Assembly: GCA_025966355.1 (NCBI GenBank)
Contig: JAICWZ010000137.1
Span: forward strand, 1 to 5,695
DNA from: Thermomicrobiaceae bacterium
Lineage (GTDB): Bacteria > Chloroflexota > Chloroflexia > Thermomicrobiales > Thermomicrobiaceae
Reading direction: 5' to 3'
DNA length: 5,695 nucleotides
The notes beneath the pieces are model-generated. The model saw only the letters and a program-made list of their open reading frames with translations, was not told the DNA's origin and made no database searches. Shown piece after piece: positions 1-5,695 of the stretch. The position numbers were made by a program, and so were the translations under genes. The stretch's first letter is position 1, and every line of letters starts with the position of its first letter.

Positions 1-3000
1 ATCCTCTTCCCGGCGTTCCGTGAGCGGGCCGATTATCTGCGGGTCAACGCCGACTACATGCGGCAGCAGCAGGCCGCTTCGGCCGTCGCGCAGCCCGATC
101 TGAACGCGCTCATCGCGAAATTACGTTCATTACCACCTGGTCGCGTCTATGCTGGATTCGCGGGAGGCTGGGGCAACAACAACCGCGTCGGATCGATCCC
201 GATGTATTCCGAACTGCAGATGGCCGGCTTCGACATGGTTGGCTATCTCTACCATTCGCTTTCGCTCAACTCCGACGTCGAAGCGTGGTTCGATGACACG
301 AAGGCGTATGAGTACAACCTCTTCAACGTCCGCTACGTCGTCGCTCCGGTCGGTCAGTCGTTCCCGAGCTTCGTCAAGCCGATCGACACCTTTGGCGGCA
401 ACGTGCTCTTTCAGGTCGATACGACCGGCTATTTCGATCTGGTGCAGTCGCCGCTCACGCTGACCGGCAGCCCTGATGAGCTGTATGCGGCTGGGTCGAG
501 CTGGCTCAAAGGCGCCGAGCCGTCGCTCAAACAGGTCCCGCGCGTCATCCTGAATGGCGAGGCTCCCAGCGGTGCACAGACACTGCCGCTCTCGACAGCC
601 AGCGCGACGCTCGCGCAGCCGGTCGGCACACCGAACGCTCCGCAGGGCGCGATCCTGTCGGAACAGATCGATCTGAGCGGCCGCTACGCGGCGACGATTC
701 GAGCCGATCAGCCGGCGACGATCATGCTCAAAGTTACCTACGATCCTGGCTTCCGCGTGACCGTCGATGGCCGGCGAGTCGATCCGATCATGCTCATGCC
801 GAGTTTTATCGGTGTATCGGTCTCACCCGGCAACCATCAGGTGATCGTCAGTTACGCGCCGGGCTCGCTGCGGCTCTGGCTGCAACTCCTCGGCATCCTG
901 ACGCTGGCCGGCACGGTGATCGTCGAGCGGAAGCGTGCGACGCTCGGGCTATGGAGCGAATCGCTGGCCGCTCGGGTGCCGCTTGAGACCGCGCACGATC
1001 GTGTCGATATTTGGGTGGAAGATCTGCGCTGTAGCGCGTTCGTCGCGGCGCTCGGTCGCCAGTTGCCGTATCTGGTCGGGGTTGGCGCACTTGCGTTGCT
1101 GGCCGGGCTGCCGCTCTTTCAGTTGAAGCTGATGTGGGGCCATGATGTGCTGGAGTATCTGCCGCGGAACGAGGAGTTCTACAAGATCCTCTCGTCCGGC
1201 ACGATCCTGCCGCGCTGGGCGCCGGACCTCTCTGCCGGTCATGGTCAGCCGTTCTTTGCATTTAACCCGCCGCTCGTCTATTACCTGACGGCCGCGTTCC
1301 ACTGGCTCGGATTCACCTTCGTGGCCGCCGGCGATCTGGCGAGCTTTACCCTCATCCTGCTCGCGGCCTACGGGATGTATCTGCTGGCGCAGTCGTTTTT
1401 CGGGCCGAAGGGCGGGCTGGTCGCGGTGGCCGCCTATCTGTTCGCGCCGTATTTCCTTCTCGTACTCTACGTGCGGCATTCAGTGACCGATTTCGCGGCC
1501 TTCGCCTTCCTGCCGTTCATATTCTGGGGCGTTTATCGGTATGGCGAGACTGGGCGTTTTCGTCACCTGCTCGTGGGTGCGTTCGGGCTGGCGCTGCTGA
1601 TGCTGAGCAGTAACCCGGTGGCGCTCATGCTCTTCCCGTTCCTGGCGCTGCTGGTCGTCGTGCCCGCTTATTTGAGCAAGCGCTGGTCCGTGCTGCTGCG
1701 GGGGCTGCTCGCCTGCGGTCTCGGTCTCGGCCTGTCGGCGTTCTTCTGGCTGCCGGCCGTGCTGCAACGGAGTGATGTGCACGTCGAGCGCCTGTTGCAG
1801 GGCGTGCTCCGCTATTCCAGCAACTACGTGTACCTGCGGCAGCTGATCTATTCGCCCTGGGGTTTCGGTACCTCGGTGCCGGGAACCAACGACGGGATCA
1901 GCTTCCAGATCGGGCCGGTACATATCCTGCTCTTGGTGGCGGCGCTGACGCTCTTCGCGCGCGTTCGCGCGTCCTCGACACGGGCGTCGTGGATGACCGG
2001 GATATTAGCCGCCGTCGCGCTCGGTGCGGCTTTGTTAACGACCAATCTCACGTGGCCGATCTGGGATCACGTTTCGCTGCTGCAATATCTCGAATTTCCG
2101 TGGCGGTTCCTGTCGCTTGTCGCCTTCGCGACCGCCTTTGTCGCGGGATTTCCGCTGCTTTTGCTCAAGGATCAGCGAAAGCTCGCCTCTTGGGTGGCCG
2201 CCGGCCTGATTGGACTCCTGATCCTCTTTGGCTTGCCGCACGCGAGGCCGACCGGGTATTTACAGCAGACCGATGCCGATTTCACGCCGGAGATGATCCG
2301 CTCCCAGAATCTCGCCGTGACGACGACGCGCGAATACGAGCCGATCTGGGTCCAACAACGCCCAACCAGCCCTGCCGCGACGCCGCTCTCGTTCGTCAAC
2401 GGTTCGGGCGAGATCAACGCGATCAGCGGCAATGAGACGACGCAGACGTATGATCTGTCGATCAGCGAACCGGCGCTGCTGCGTGCGCACACGTTCTACT
2501 TCCCCGGCTGGACGCTCTCGGTCGATGGCAAGCGCCAACCGCTGAACTACGATCGCCAGACCGGCGAGATGCTGTTCGCGCTGGCTCCCGGCGCACACCA
2601 TGTGTCGTTGTCGCTGAAGATGACGGCATTGCAGGTGCGGAGCGTGCTTCTCTCACTGCTCGCGCTGGCGCTACTCGTCCTGGTTGGGCTGGCGCCCTGG
2701 ATGGGCGTCAATCGGTTGTATGAATCGGCGCTGAGCCGTTGGTGGCAAACAGGTTCGTACGATCGTGTCGATGAGGCTGAGCCGTCGCCGTCGACCATCC
2801 CCGAGCCTGTTATCGACGAATCAGATACCGAGGAGAGTGAATCGGAGTCGAGCTCCGAGCGTGTCGACGAGCTTGCACAGGTAACCCGAGAGATCATCGC
2901 GGTTCCGAGTCACGTCGCGCGAGCGGTGGAAGGCGCGCAGGGGATCGAACGCCCGGTCAGCCTGCGCCTGAAGGCAGGCATCTACCTGCTCTTCCTGGCG

Positions 3001-4512
3001 GTCTACCTCGTGACTGGCCCCGGCCACTTCTATTCAACCGATCATGTCGCGGTCTACCTGACGACGCAGAGCATGGTCGAGGATCACTCGCTGGCAATCA
3101 AGCCGATCGCGCGGGCGGTCGTCGGTCGAGATGGGAAGACCTACGGTCGCTACGGGCTGTTGCAGTCGGTCGTATCGATACCGCTGTATGCTGTCGGTAC
3201 GACCGTAGATGCGCACGTCTCACCCCAAATGCGGAATGTGCTTGCCGGTCCCAACCTCGGCGATTGGGGCGGCACGGTGCCGATCTTCTTCGTCTCGCTG
3301 CTCAATGCGTTCGTCACGCCGTTTACCTGCCTGCTGCTCTTTCTCTTCGCGCTGCGCCTCGGTTTCAGCCGGCCGGTTTCCTTCGGGGTGATGCTCCTCT
3401 TCGGCTTTTCGACGCTTGCCTGGACGTATGCTCGCGATTCCTTCCAGCATCCGCTCGAAACGTTGTTTCTCTTCTTCTGCGCCTACCTGCTCTTCGCGCG
3501 CCGCGATCGACTGATGCCTCGACCCGCGTTCTGGGCGGGGCTCTCCTTCGGGCTGGCGGTGCTGACGCGTCTGAATATCGCGATCGTTCTGCCGTTCTTC
3601 ACTCTCTATGTCGTTCTGTTGGCAACCCGGCCGGATGAGGCTTCGGTTGGTTCAGGAGCCGGTTCGCCGATCGACCGGCTGACGCGTCGCCTTGCGCGGC
3701 CGTTCGCGGGCAAGCGGTTTGAGGATTGGTGGTCGGTCGACGCGCTGCGCGTGCTGGTGTCGTTTCTCGTCATGCCGGTGCTGGCCATCGTTCTCTATCT
3801 TGGCTTGAACCAGTACCGCTTCGGGACGGTGCGCGATCCGGCGGTTCACAACATTCTGGGCGGCTCCGCCGACATCTTGATCGGGTTGTATGGGAACTTG
3901 CTTAGCCCTGGCCGGAGCATCTTCCTCTACTCGCCTCCGCTCATTCTCGGCTTGATCGGTTTCCGCGCGTTCGCTCGCCGTTATCGCGAGGAGGCGCTGC
4001 TTATCGCGGGGATCGCGTTCAGCTACCTGCTGCTCTACTCGATCCCGGTCGATTGGGATGGCGGTTGGTCGTGGGGACCACGCTATCTGCTCGCGCTCGT
4101 ACCGTTCCTGATGTTGCCGGTCGGGTACATGCTGACCAGTCGCCGGCGGGTAGCAGTGGCGATAATCCTCGGAGTGCTCGGCGCAGGTATTCAACTGCTC
4201 GGCATCACGATCAACTACAGCTACGTCTACTGGGATTGGATCAACATGCATCTGGTTCCACCGACGGCATATCTCTTCGAGCCGGGCATATCAGCGATCC
4301 CGACGACATTGAAGGATCTGCTCGCCGGGAAACATGCCGATATGTGGCTGCTCTGGGTCTACCATCAGTCCGGTTTCGCCGGGCTGCTCGGTATCCTGAC
4401 GATCGGGCTGGCGTTGGTTACCGTTGCCCTGGCGCTGATTGCCGATGATCTGTCGGCGGTTCATGAGGGCGCGATGCCGGCCGGCGATCCGACTCTGTTC
4501 GAGACCGATTAG
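1..4512 (+). CDS. Giant multi-module GT-C-type membrane glycosyltransferase-like protein (5' partial; YfhO-like end + PTPS-related + GT39-like)
   Basis: The frame is open from base 1 to the TAG at 4510-4512, giving 1503 visible residues. The ATG at 58 has no Shine-Dalgarno sequence and lies inside a soluble domain, so the true start is upstream of the window. Unit A (1 to about 930) is an extracytoplasmic domain with an LFNVRYVVAP stretch and a beta-type end (YDPGF, VDG, SPG), then one membrane helix. Unit B (about 1063-2700) has roughly 12 helices, GHD at 1138-1146 (candidate catalytic Asp of the first external loop), GHGQPFFAFNPP just after it, EYEPIWV at 2332-2352 and a second YFPGW...VDG end. 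This matches the membrane family named '6-pyruvoyl-tetrahydropterin synthase-related', which is not the pterin enzyme. Unit C (about 2971-4470) has 11-12 helices, YSTDH with Asp at 3040, SPGRSIFLYSPP at 3904-3939 and GGWSWGPR at 4060-4083, typical of GT39/ArnT-like proteins. Such proteins usually transfer sugars from polyprenyl phosphate outside the cytoplasm. The acceptor is unknown. Family assignment is fairly sure; activity is inferred. Confidence 0.9.
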   Translation: MLFPAFRERADYLRVNADYMRQQQAASAVAQPDLNALIAKLRSLPPGRVYAGFAGGWGNNNRVGSIPMYSELQMAGFDMVGYLYHSLSLNSDVEAWFDDTKAYEYNLFNVRYVVAPVGQSFPSFVKPIDTFGGNVLFQVDTTGYFDLVQSPLTLTGSPDELYAAGSSWLKGAEPSLKQVPRVILNGEAPSGAQTLPLSTASATLAQPVGTPNAPQGAILSEQIDLSGRYAATIRADQPATIMLKVTYDPGFRVTVDGRRVDPIMLMPSFIGVSVSPGNHQVIVSYAPGSLRLWLQLLGILTLAGTVIVERKRATLGLWSESLAARVPLETAHDRVDIWVEDLRCSAFVAALGRQLPYLVGVGALALLAGLPLFQLKLMWGHDVLEYLPRNEEFYKILSSGTILPRWAPDLSAGHGQPFFAFNPPLVYYLTAAFHWLGFTFVAAGDLASFTLILLAAYGMYLLAQSFFGPKGGLVAVAAYLFAPYFLLVLYVRHSVTDFAAFAFLPFIFWGVYRYGETGRFRHLLVGAFGLALLMLSSNPVALMLFPFLALLVVVPAYLSKRWSVLLRGLLACGLGLGLSAFFWLPAVLQRSDVHVERLLQGVLRYSSNYVYLRQLIYSPWGFGTSVPGTNDGISFQIGPVHILLLVAALTLFARVRASSTRASWMTGILAAVALGAALLTTNLTWPIWDHVSLLQYLEFPWRFLSLVAFATAFVAGFPLLLLKDQRKLASWVAAGLIGLLILFGLPHARPTGYLQQTDADFTPEMIRSQNLAVTTTREYEPIWVQQRPTSPAATPLSFVNGSGEINAISGNETTQTYDLSISEPALLRAHTFYFPGWTLSVDGKRQPLNYDRQTGEMLFALAPGAHHVSLSLKMTALQVRSVLLSLLALALLVLVGLAPWMGVNRLYESALSRWWQTGSYDRVDEAEPSPSTIPEPVIDESDTEESESESSSERVDELAQVTREIIAVPSHVARAVEGAQGIERPVSLRLKAGIYLLFLAVYLVTGPGHFYSTDHVAVYLTTQSMVEDHSLAIKPIARAVVGRDGKTYGRYGLLQSVVSIPLYAVGTTVDAHVSPQMRNVLAGPNLGDWGGTVPIFFVSLLNAFVTPFTCLLLFLFALRLGFSRPVSFGVMLLFGFSTLAWTYARDSFQHPLETLFLFFCAYLLFARRDRLMPRPAFWAGLSFGLAVLTRLNIAIVLPFFTLYVVLLATRPDEASVGSGAGSPIDRLTRRLARPFAGKRFEDWWSVDALRVLVSFLVMPVLAIVLYLGLNQYRFGTVRDPAVHNILGGSADILIGLYGNLLSPGRSIFLYSPPLILGLIGFRAFARRYREEALLIAGIAFSYLLLYSIPVDWDGGWSWGPRYLLALVPFLMLPVGYMLTSRRRVAVAIILGVLGAGIQLLGITINYSYVYWDWINMHLVPPTAYLFEPGISAIPTTLKDLLAGKHADMWLLWVYHQSGFAGLLGILTIGLALVTVALALIADDLSAVHEGAMPAGDPTLFETD
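739..930 (+). repeat. C-terminal beta-domain signature plus last helix of unit A (first copy)
   Basis: This in-frame segment reads Y-D-P-G-F (739-753), V-D-G (763-771), S-P-G (823-831) and then a single hydrophobic helix ending in a basic ERKR. The pattern Y-x-P-G-[FW]-x-[VL]-[TS]-V-D-G is typical of the outward-facing C-terminal beta domain of YfhO and PTPS-related membrane proteins. The same pattern recurs at 2497. Here it marks the end of a unit whose membrane part must lie upstream of the window. Confidence 0.75.
2497..2700 (+). repeat. C-terminal beta-domain signature plus last helix of unit B (second copy)
   Basis: Y-F-P-G-W (2497-2511), V-D-G (2521-2529) and A-P-G (2584-2592) are followed by a helix rich in Leu, Ala and Val. 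The Tyr-to-VDG spacing is the same as in the copy at 739, and the VDG-to-PG spacing differs by one residue. This indicates that units A and B are divergent tandem paralogues. Confidence 0.75.
2701..2970 (+). other. Acidic, serine-rich linker joining units B and C
   Basis: This 90-codon non-hydrophobic stretch lies between the last helix of unit B and the first helix of unit C. The 40 codons at 2761-2880 include 15 Asp/Glu, 8 Ser and only 2 Arg, with a Pro-Ser-Pro-Ser stretch; the rest resembles a short amphipathic helix. It looks like a disordered linker, probably cytoplasmic, but its side of the membrane depends on helix counts I can only estimate. Confidence 0.7.
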
Positions 4513-4522
4513 CGACGTTCGC

Positions 4523-4528
4523 GGAGGG
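4523..4528 (+). promoter_or_regulatory. Ribosome binding site deciding the lipoprotein start
   Basis: GGAGGG sits 9 nt before the ATG at 4538. It is too close (3 nt) to the in-frame GTG at 4532. The in-frame ATG at 4550 has a weaker purine run before it (GGGGAGAA, 4540-4547) and would still leave a usable signal peptide, so it remains an alternative. No promoter-like sequence is evident in the 25 nt between the two + strand genes. Confidence 0.65.
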
Positions 4529-4537
4529 AATGTGGGG

Positions 4538-5113
4538 ATGGGGAGAAGAATGCCGCGCCTGGTTCTGGTGGCCGGGTTGTGCGCCGTTGTGCTTTTGACC
4601 AGCGGATGTGGCAAGTCAGGACAGGAAAAAGCGGCCGATCTCATCAATCAGGGGATCGCGGCGCAGTCGGCCGGCAACCTCGATACCGCGGCCGCCGACT
4701 TCCTCGAAGCGACCAAAGAGGACAGCAAGAACAAATTCGCGTTCTACAATCTCGGTGTCGTCTACCAGCAGCAGGGAAAGATGGTCGACGCTGAATTCGC
4801 CTATCGCATCGCCCTGCAGAAAGACCCCGCGTTCCCGCAGGCGCTCTATAATGTCGCGCTCCTTCGTTCCAAGGCGGGCTCGACGCAAGAGGCGATCGAT
4901 CTCTACCGGCAGGCGATCGCGGCTGATCCGCAATTTGCCGCAGCCTACTTGAATCTCGGCTACGCGCTGCGCTCGGTCGGGCAGTTGGACGAAGCGACGA
5001 CAAACATCAACAAAGCGATCGCGCTCGATCCATCGCTGGCGTCTCCCGGGGCGACTCCCGCCGCTCCGAATAGCACGCCGGCCGGCGATGCAACACCAGC
5101 AGCAACGCCGTAG
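4538..5113 (+). CDS. TPR-repeat lipoprotein
   Basis: The protein has 191 residues. Residues 1-23 form a lipoprotein signal peptide: basic GRRMPR, a Leu/Val/Ala core, then LLTSG before Cys24, the expected lipidation site. Four back-to-back 34-residue TPR units follow at about 32-65, 66-99, 100-133 and 134-167, each with the usual small and aromatic positions and units 2-4 ending in a DPxF or DPSL turn. Residues 169-191 are a low-complexity tail of Pro, Ala, Thr, Ser and Gly. TPRs bind other proteins, so a membrane-anchored scaffold or assembly factor on the outer face of the cytoplasmic membrane is likely; no enzymatic motif is present. It starts 25 nt after the large membrane gene and is probably co-transcribed with it. 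An earlier in-frame ATG at 4439 would overlap that gene and bury the signal peptide, so I reject it. The partner is unknown. Confidence 0.92.
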   Translation: MGRRMPRLVLVAGLCAVVLLTSGCGKSGQEKAADLINQGIAAQSAGNLDTAAADFLEATKEDSKNKFAFYNLGVVYQQQGKMVDAEFAYRIALQKDPAFPQALYNVALLRSKAGSTQEAIDLYRQAIAADPQFAAAYLNLGYALRSVGQLDEATTNINKAIALDPSLASPGATPAAPNSTPAGDATPAATP

Positions 5114-5132
5114 CGGAACACGAATGAGAAGA

Positions 5133-5168
5133 CAACGAGGCCGGTGGCACGAACCACCGGCCTCGTTG
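5133..5168. terminator. Hairpin terminator between convergent genes, probably bidirectional
   Basis: CAACGAGGCCGGTGG (5133-5147) and its exact reverse complement (5154-5168) form a perfect 15-bp stem with a CACGAA loop. It lies 20 nt past the + strand stop and 25 nt past the - strand stop. Read on the - strand it is followed by TCTTCTCATTCG, a modest T-rich tail. The + strand tail (CATCAGGATCAATC) is poor in T, so termination may be more efficient for the - strand gene, or may not need a long U tract in this organism. Confidence 0.8.
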
Positions 5169-5192
5169 CATCAGGATCAATCCCCGATCGGA

Positions 5193-5695
5193 CTAATCCG
5201 ACGTTTGCTGGGTCATCGTGCTCTGGCAGACCGCGTAAACGCTGAACGGCGCGTTGGCGGAGCCTTGCCAGCCGATCGGCGTTTGGCCGTCGGTCACCGG
5301 GAAGCTGGCGGAAACCCAGCTCGGGAACGGAATCTGTGGAGTTGAGACACCACCGCCGGTGGCAACGTCGCCCGCGTCGCACATCGCCTGCGTCGTGGCG
5401 AAGCCATGGCCGCTTGCCTGAGTCGTTACCACGTAGGTGCTGATGTCAACCGTGCCGAGCGGTCCTACCGGTCCAGTCGCTCCGGATGGGCCGATATCGC
5501 CGGTTGGGCCGGACGGTCCTGTTTCACCGGTAGCGCCCTGCACGCCCTGTGGCCCTTGCGCGCCAGTTGTGCCGGTCGGGCCACTCGGACCCATTGGTCC
5601 TATCGGACCGATTGGGCCGGGAACGCCAGGTATGCCTTGCAAGCCTATCGGCCCTGAAGGCCCTTCAGGCCCGGGAGGACCGATTGGACCAGGAA
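5193..5695 (-). CDS. Collagen-like (Gly-X-Y) repeat protein with C-terminal two-cysteine domain (5' partial)
   Basis: The frame runs on the - strand from the right edge to the TAG at 5193-5195, giving 166 visible codons. The first 80 visible codons (5454-5693) are uninterrupted collagen triplets that should form a triple helix. The last 86 residues (5196-5453) are a compact domain with [11 protein letters not shown], a GW at about its middle and a final YAVC. Its only two cysteines are codons 5379-5381 and 5226-5228 and could form a disulfide. Similar small domains with a C-x-x-G-x-x-x-x-G-G-G start and a YAVC end close many collagen-like and other surface proteins of Actinobacteria and Chloroflexota, and may serve as a trimerisation head; that role is inferred. 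A TTG at 5642 could be mistaken for the start, but the triplets continue beyond it, so the true start and any signal peptide lie off the right edge. Likely a secreted or surface filament. Confidence 0.88.
   Translation of the reverse strand, partial: PGPIGPPGPEGPSGPIGLQGIPGVPGPIGPIGPMGPSGPTGTTGAQGPQGVQGATGETGPSGPTGDIGPSGATGPVGPLGTVDISTYVVTTQASGHGFATTQAMCDAGDVATGGGVSTPQIPFPSWVSASFPVTDGQTPIGWQGSANAPFSVYAVCQSTMTQQTSD
5454..5695 (-). repeat. Collagen Gly-X-Y triplet tract
   Basis: Twenty-six complete triplets plus a partial one occur without interruption, with Gly at every third position. Pro occupies the residue after Gly in 16 of 26 triplets but the Y position in only 3, the bias expected in bacterial collagens, which do not rely on hydroxyproline. 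Thr occurs repeatedly at Y. The tract has no Lys or Arg and only three acidic residues. The tract continues past the window edge. Confidence 0.93.

Noticed and set aside
58..60. ATG as the start of the large membrane gene
   Set aside because: The frame is open to base 1, no Shine-Dalgarno sequence precedes it, and it falls inside an extracytoplasmic domain whose membrane part should come first.
1956..1971. CGCGCGCG-TT-CGCGCG inverted alternating purine-pyrimidine run
   Set aside because: It lies inside the membrane gene and encodes Ala-Arg-Val-Arg-Ala with preferred codons. There is no context for a regulatory or Z-DNA role.
1063..2700. A true 6-pyruvoyl-tetrahydropterin synthase
   Set aside because: The family name is misleading: this is a many-helix membrane protein and lacks the small soluble zinc-enzyme architecture.
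3652..4251. Long antisense open frame of 199 codons
   Set aside because: It is the mirror of GC-rich codons for hydrophobic helices: highly charged, Gln/Arg/Asp-rich, with no domain, and opposite a clearly conserved membrane unit. The same reasoning removes the antisense frames at 949-1479 and 1480-1923.
4439..4537. Earlier in-frame ATG for the lipoprotein gene
   Set aside because: It overlaps the end of the membrane gene, adds a Cys/Arg-rich stretch unlike any export signal and buries the signal peptide. The site at 4523-4528 points to 4538.
4913..5022. Two GCGATCGC octamers (4913-4920 and 5015-5022), resembling the cyanobacterial HIP1 element
   Set aside because: Both encode Ala-Ile-Ala at equivalent positions of TPR units 3 and 4, so repeat homology and codon choice explain them.
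5640..5642. TTG as the start of the collagen-like gene
   Set aside because: Gly-X-Y triplets continue in frame through it to the window edge, and a secreted protein would need an N-terminal signal that is not seen here.
5088..5657. + strand open frames over the terminator and the collagen gene
   Set aside because: Their Arg/Ser/Trp-rich translations are shadows of the collagen frame and cross the hairpin.
5653..5669. Short palindrome CCTGAAGG-C-CCTTCAGG
   Set aside because: It arises from adjacent Gly-Pro triplet codons in the collagen tract, and the next base pair outward is a mismatch.

Overview
This 5.7 kb window reads as a GC-rich bacterial chromosome segment. It carries two genes on the + strand and one convergent gene on the - strand, packed with almost no spacer. 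The protein styles (a very large PTPS-related/YfhO-like GT-C membrane protein, a TPR lipoprotein, and a collagen-repeat protein ending in a small two-cysteine domain) and the GATCG-rich, GC-biased codons fit a Chloroflexota bacterium, perhaps of the Thermomicrobia/Sphaerobacter type. That placement is an impression from the proteins, not a measurement.

Layout: 1-4512 (+) is the 3' part of a giant polytopic membrane protein whose start lies off the left edge. Its visible 1503 residues hold three units in one reading frame. They are (A) the extracytoplasmic C-terminal part and last membrane helix of a YfhO/PMT-like unit, (B) a complete PTPS-related membrane glycosyltransferase-like unit, and (C) a complete GT39-like unit joined through an acidic serine-rich linker. 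After 25 nt, 4538-5113 (+) encodes a 191-residue lipoprotein with four TPR repeats and a Pro/Ala/Thr tail, very likely in the same operon. A perfect 15-bp hairpin at 5133-5168 lies between the convergent genes. From 5195 back to the right edge, the - strand encodes the C-terminal part of a collagen-like protein with uninterrupted Gly-X-Y triplets and an 86-residue terminal domain; its start is off the right edge.

How they may work together (inference): the fused protein probably uses polyprenyl-phosphate sugars to glycosylate an envelope polymer or proteins on the outer face of the membrane. The TPR lipoprotein would be anchored on the same face as an assembly factor or a substrate. The collagen-like protein is a likely surface or extracellular filament. 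It is separately transcribed, so a functional link to the other two is only a hypothesis.

The longest stretch without a gene is the 79-nt convergent intergenic region. I see no tRNA, rRNA, CRISPR, insertion sequence, phage or defence gene. The most unusual item is the multi-module fusion with its duplicated C-terminal beta-domain signature.
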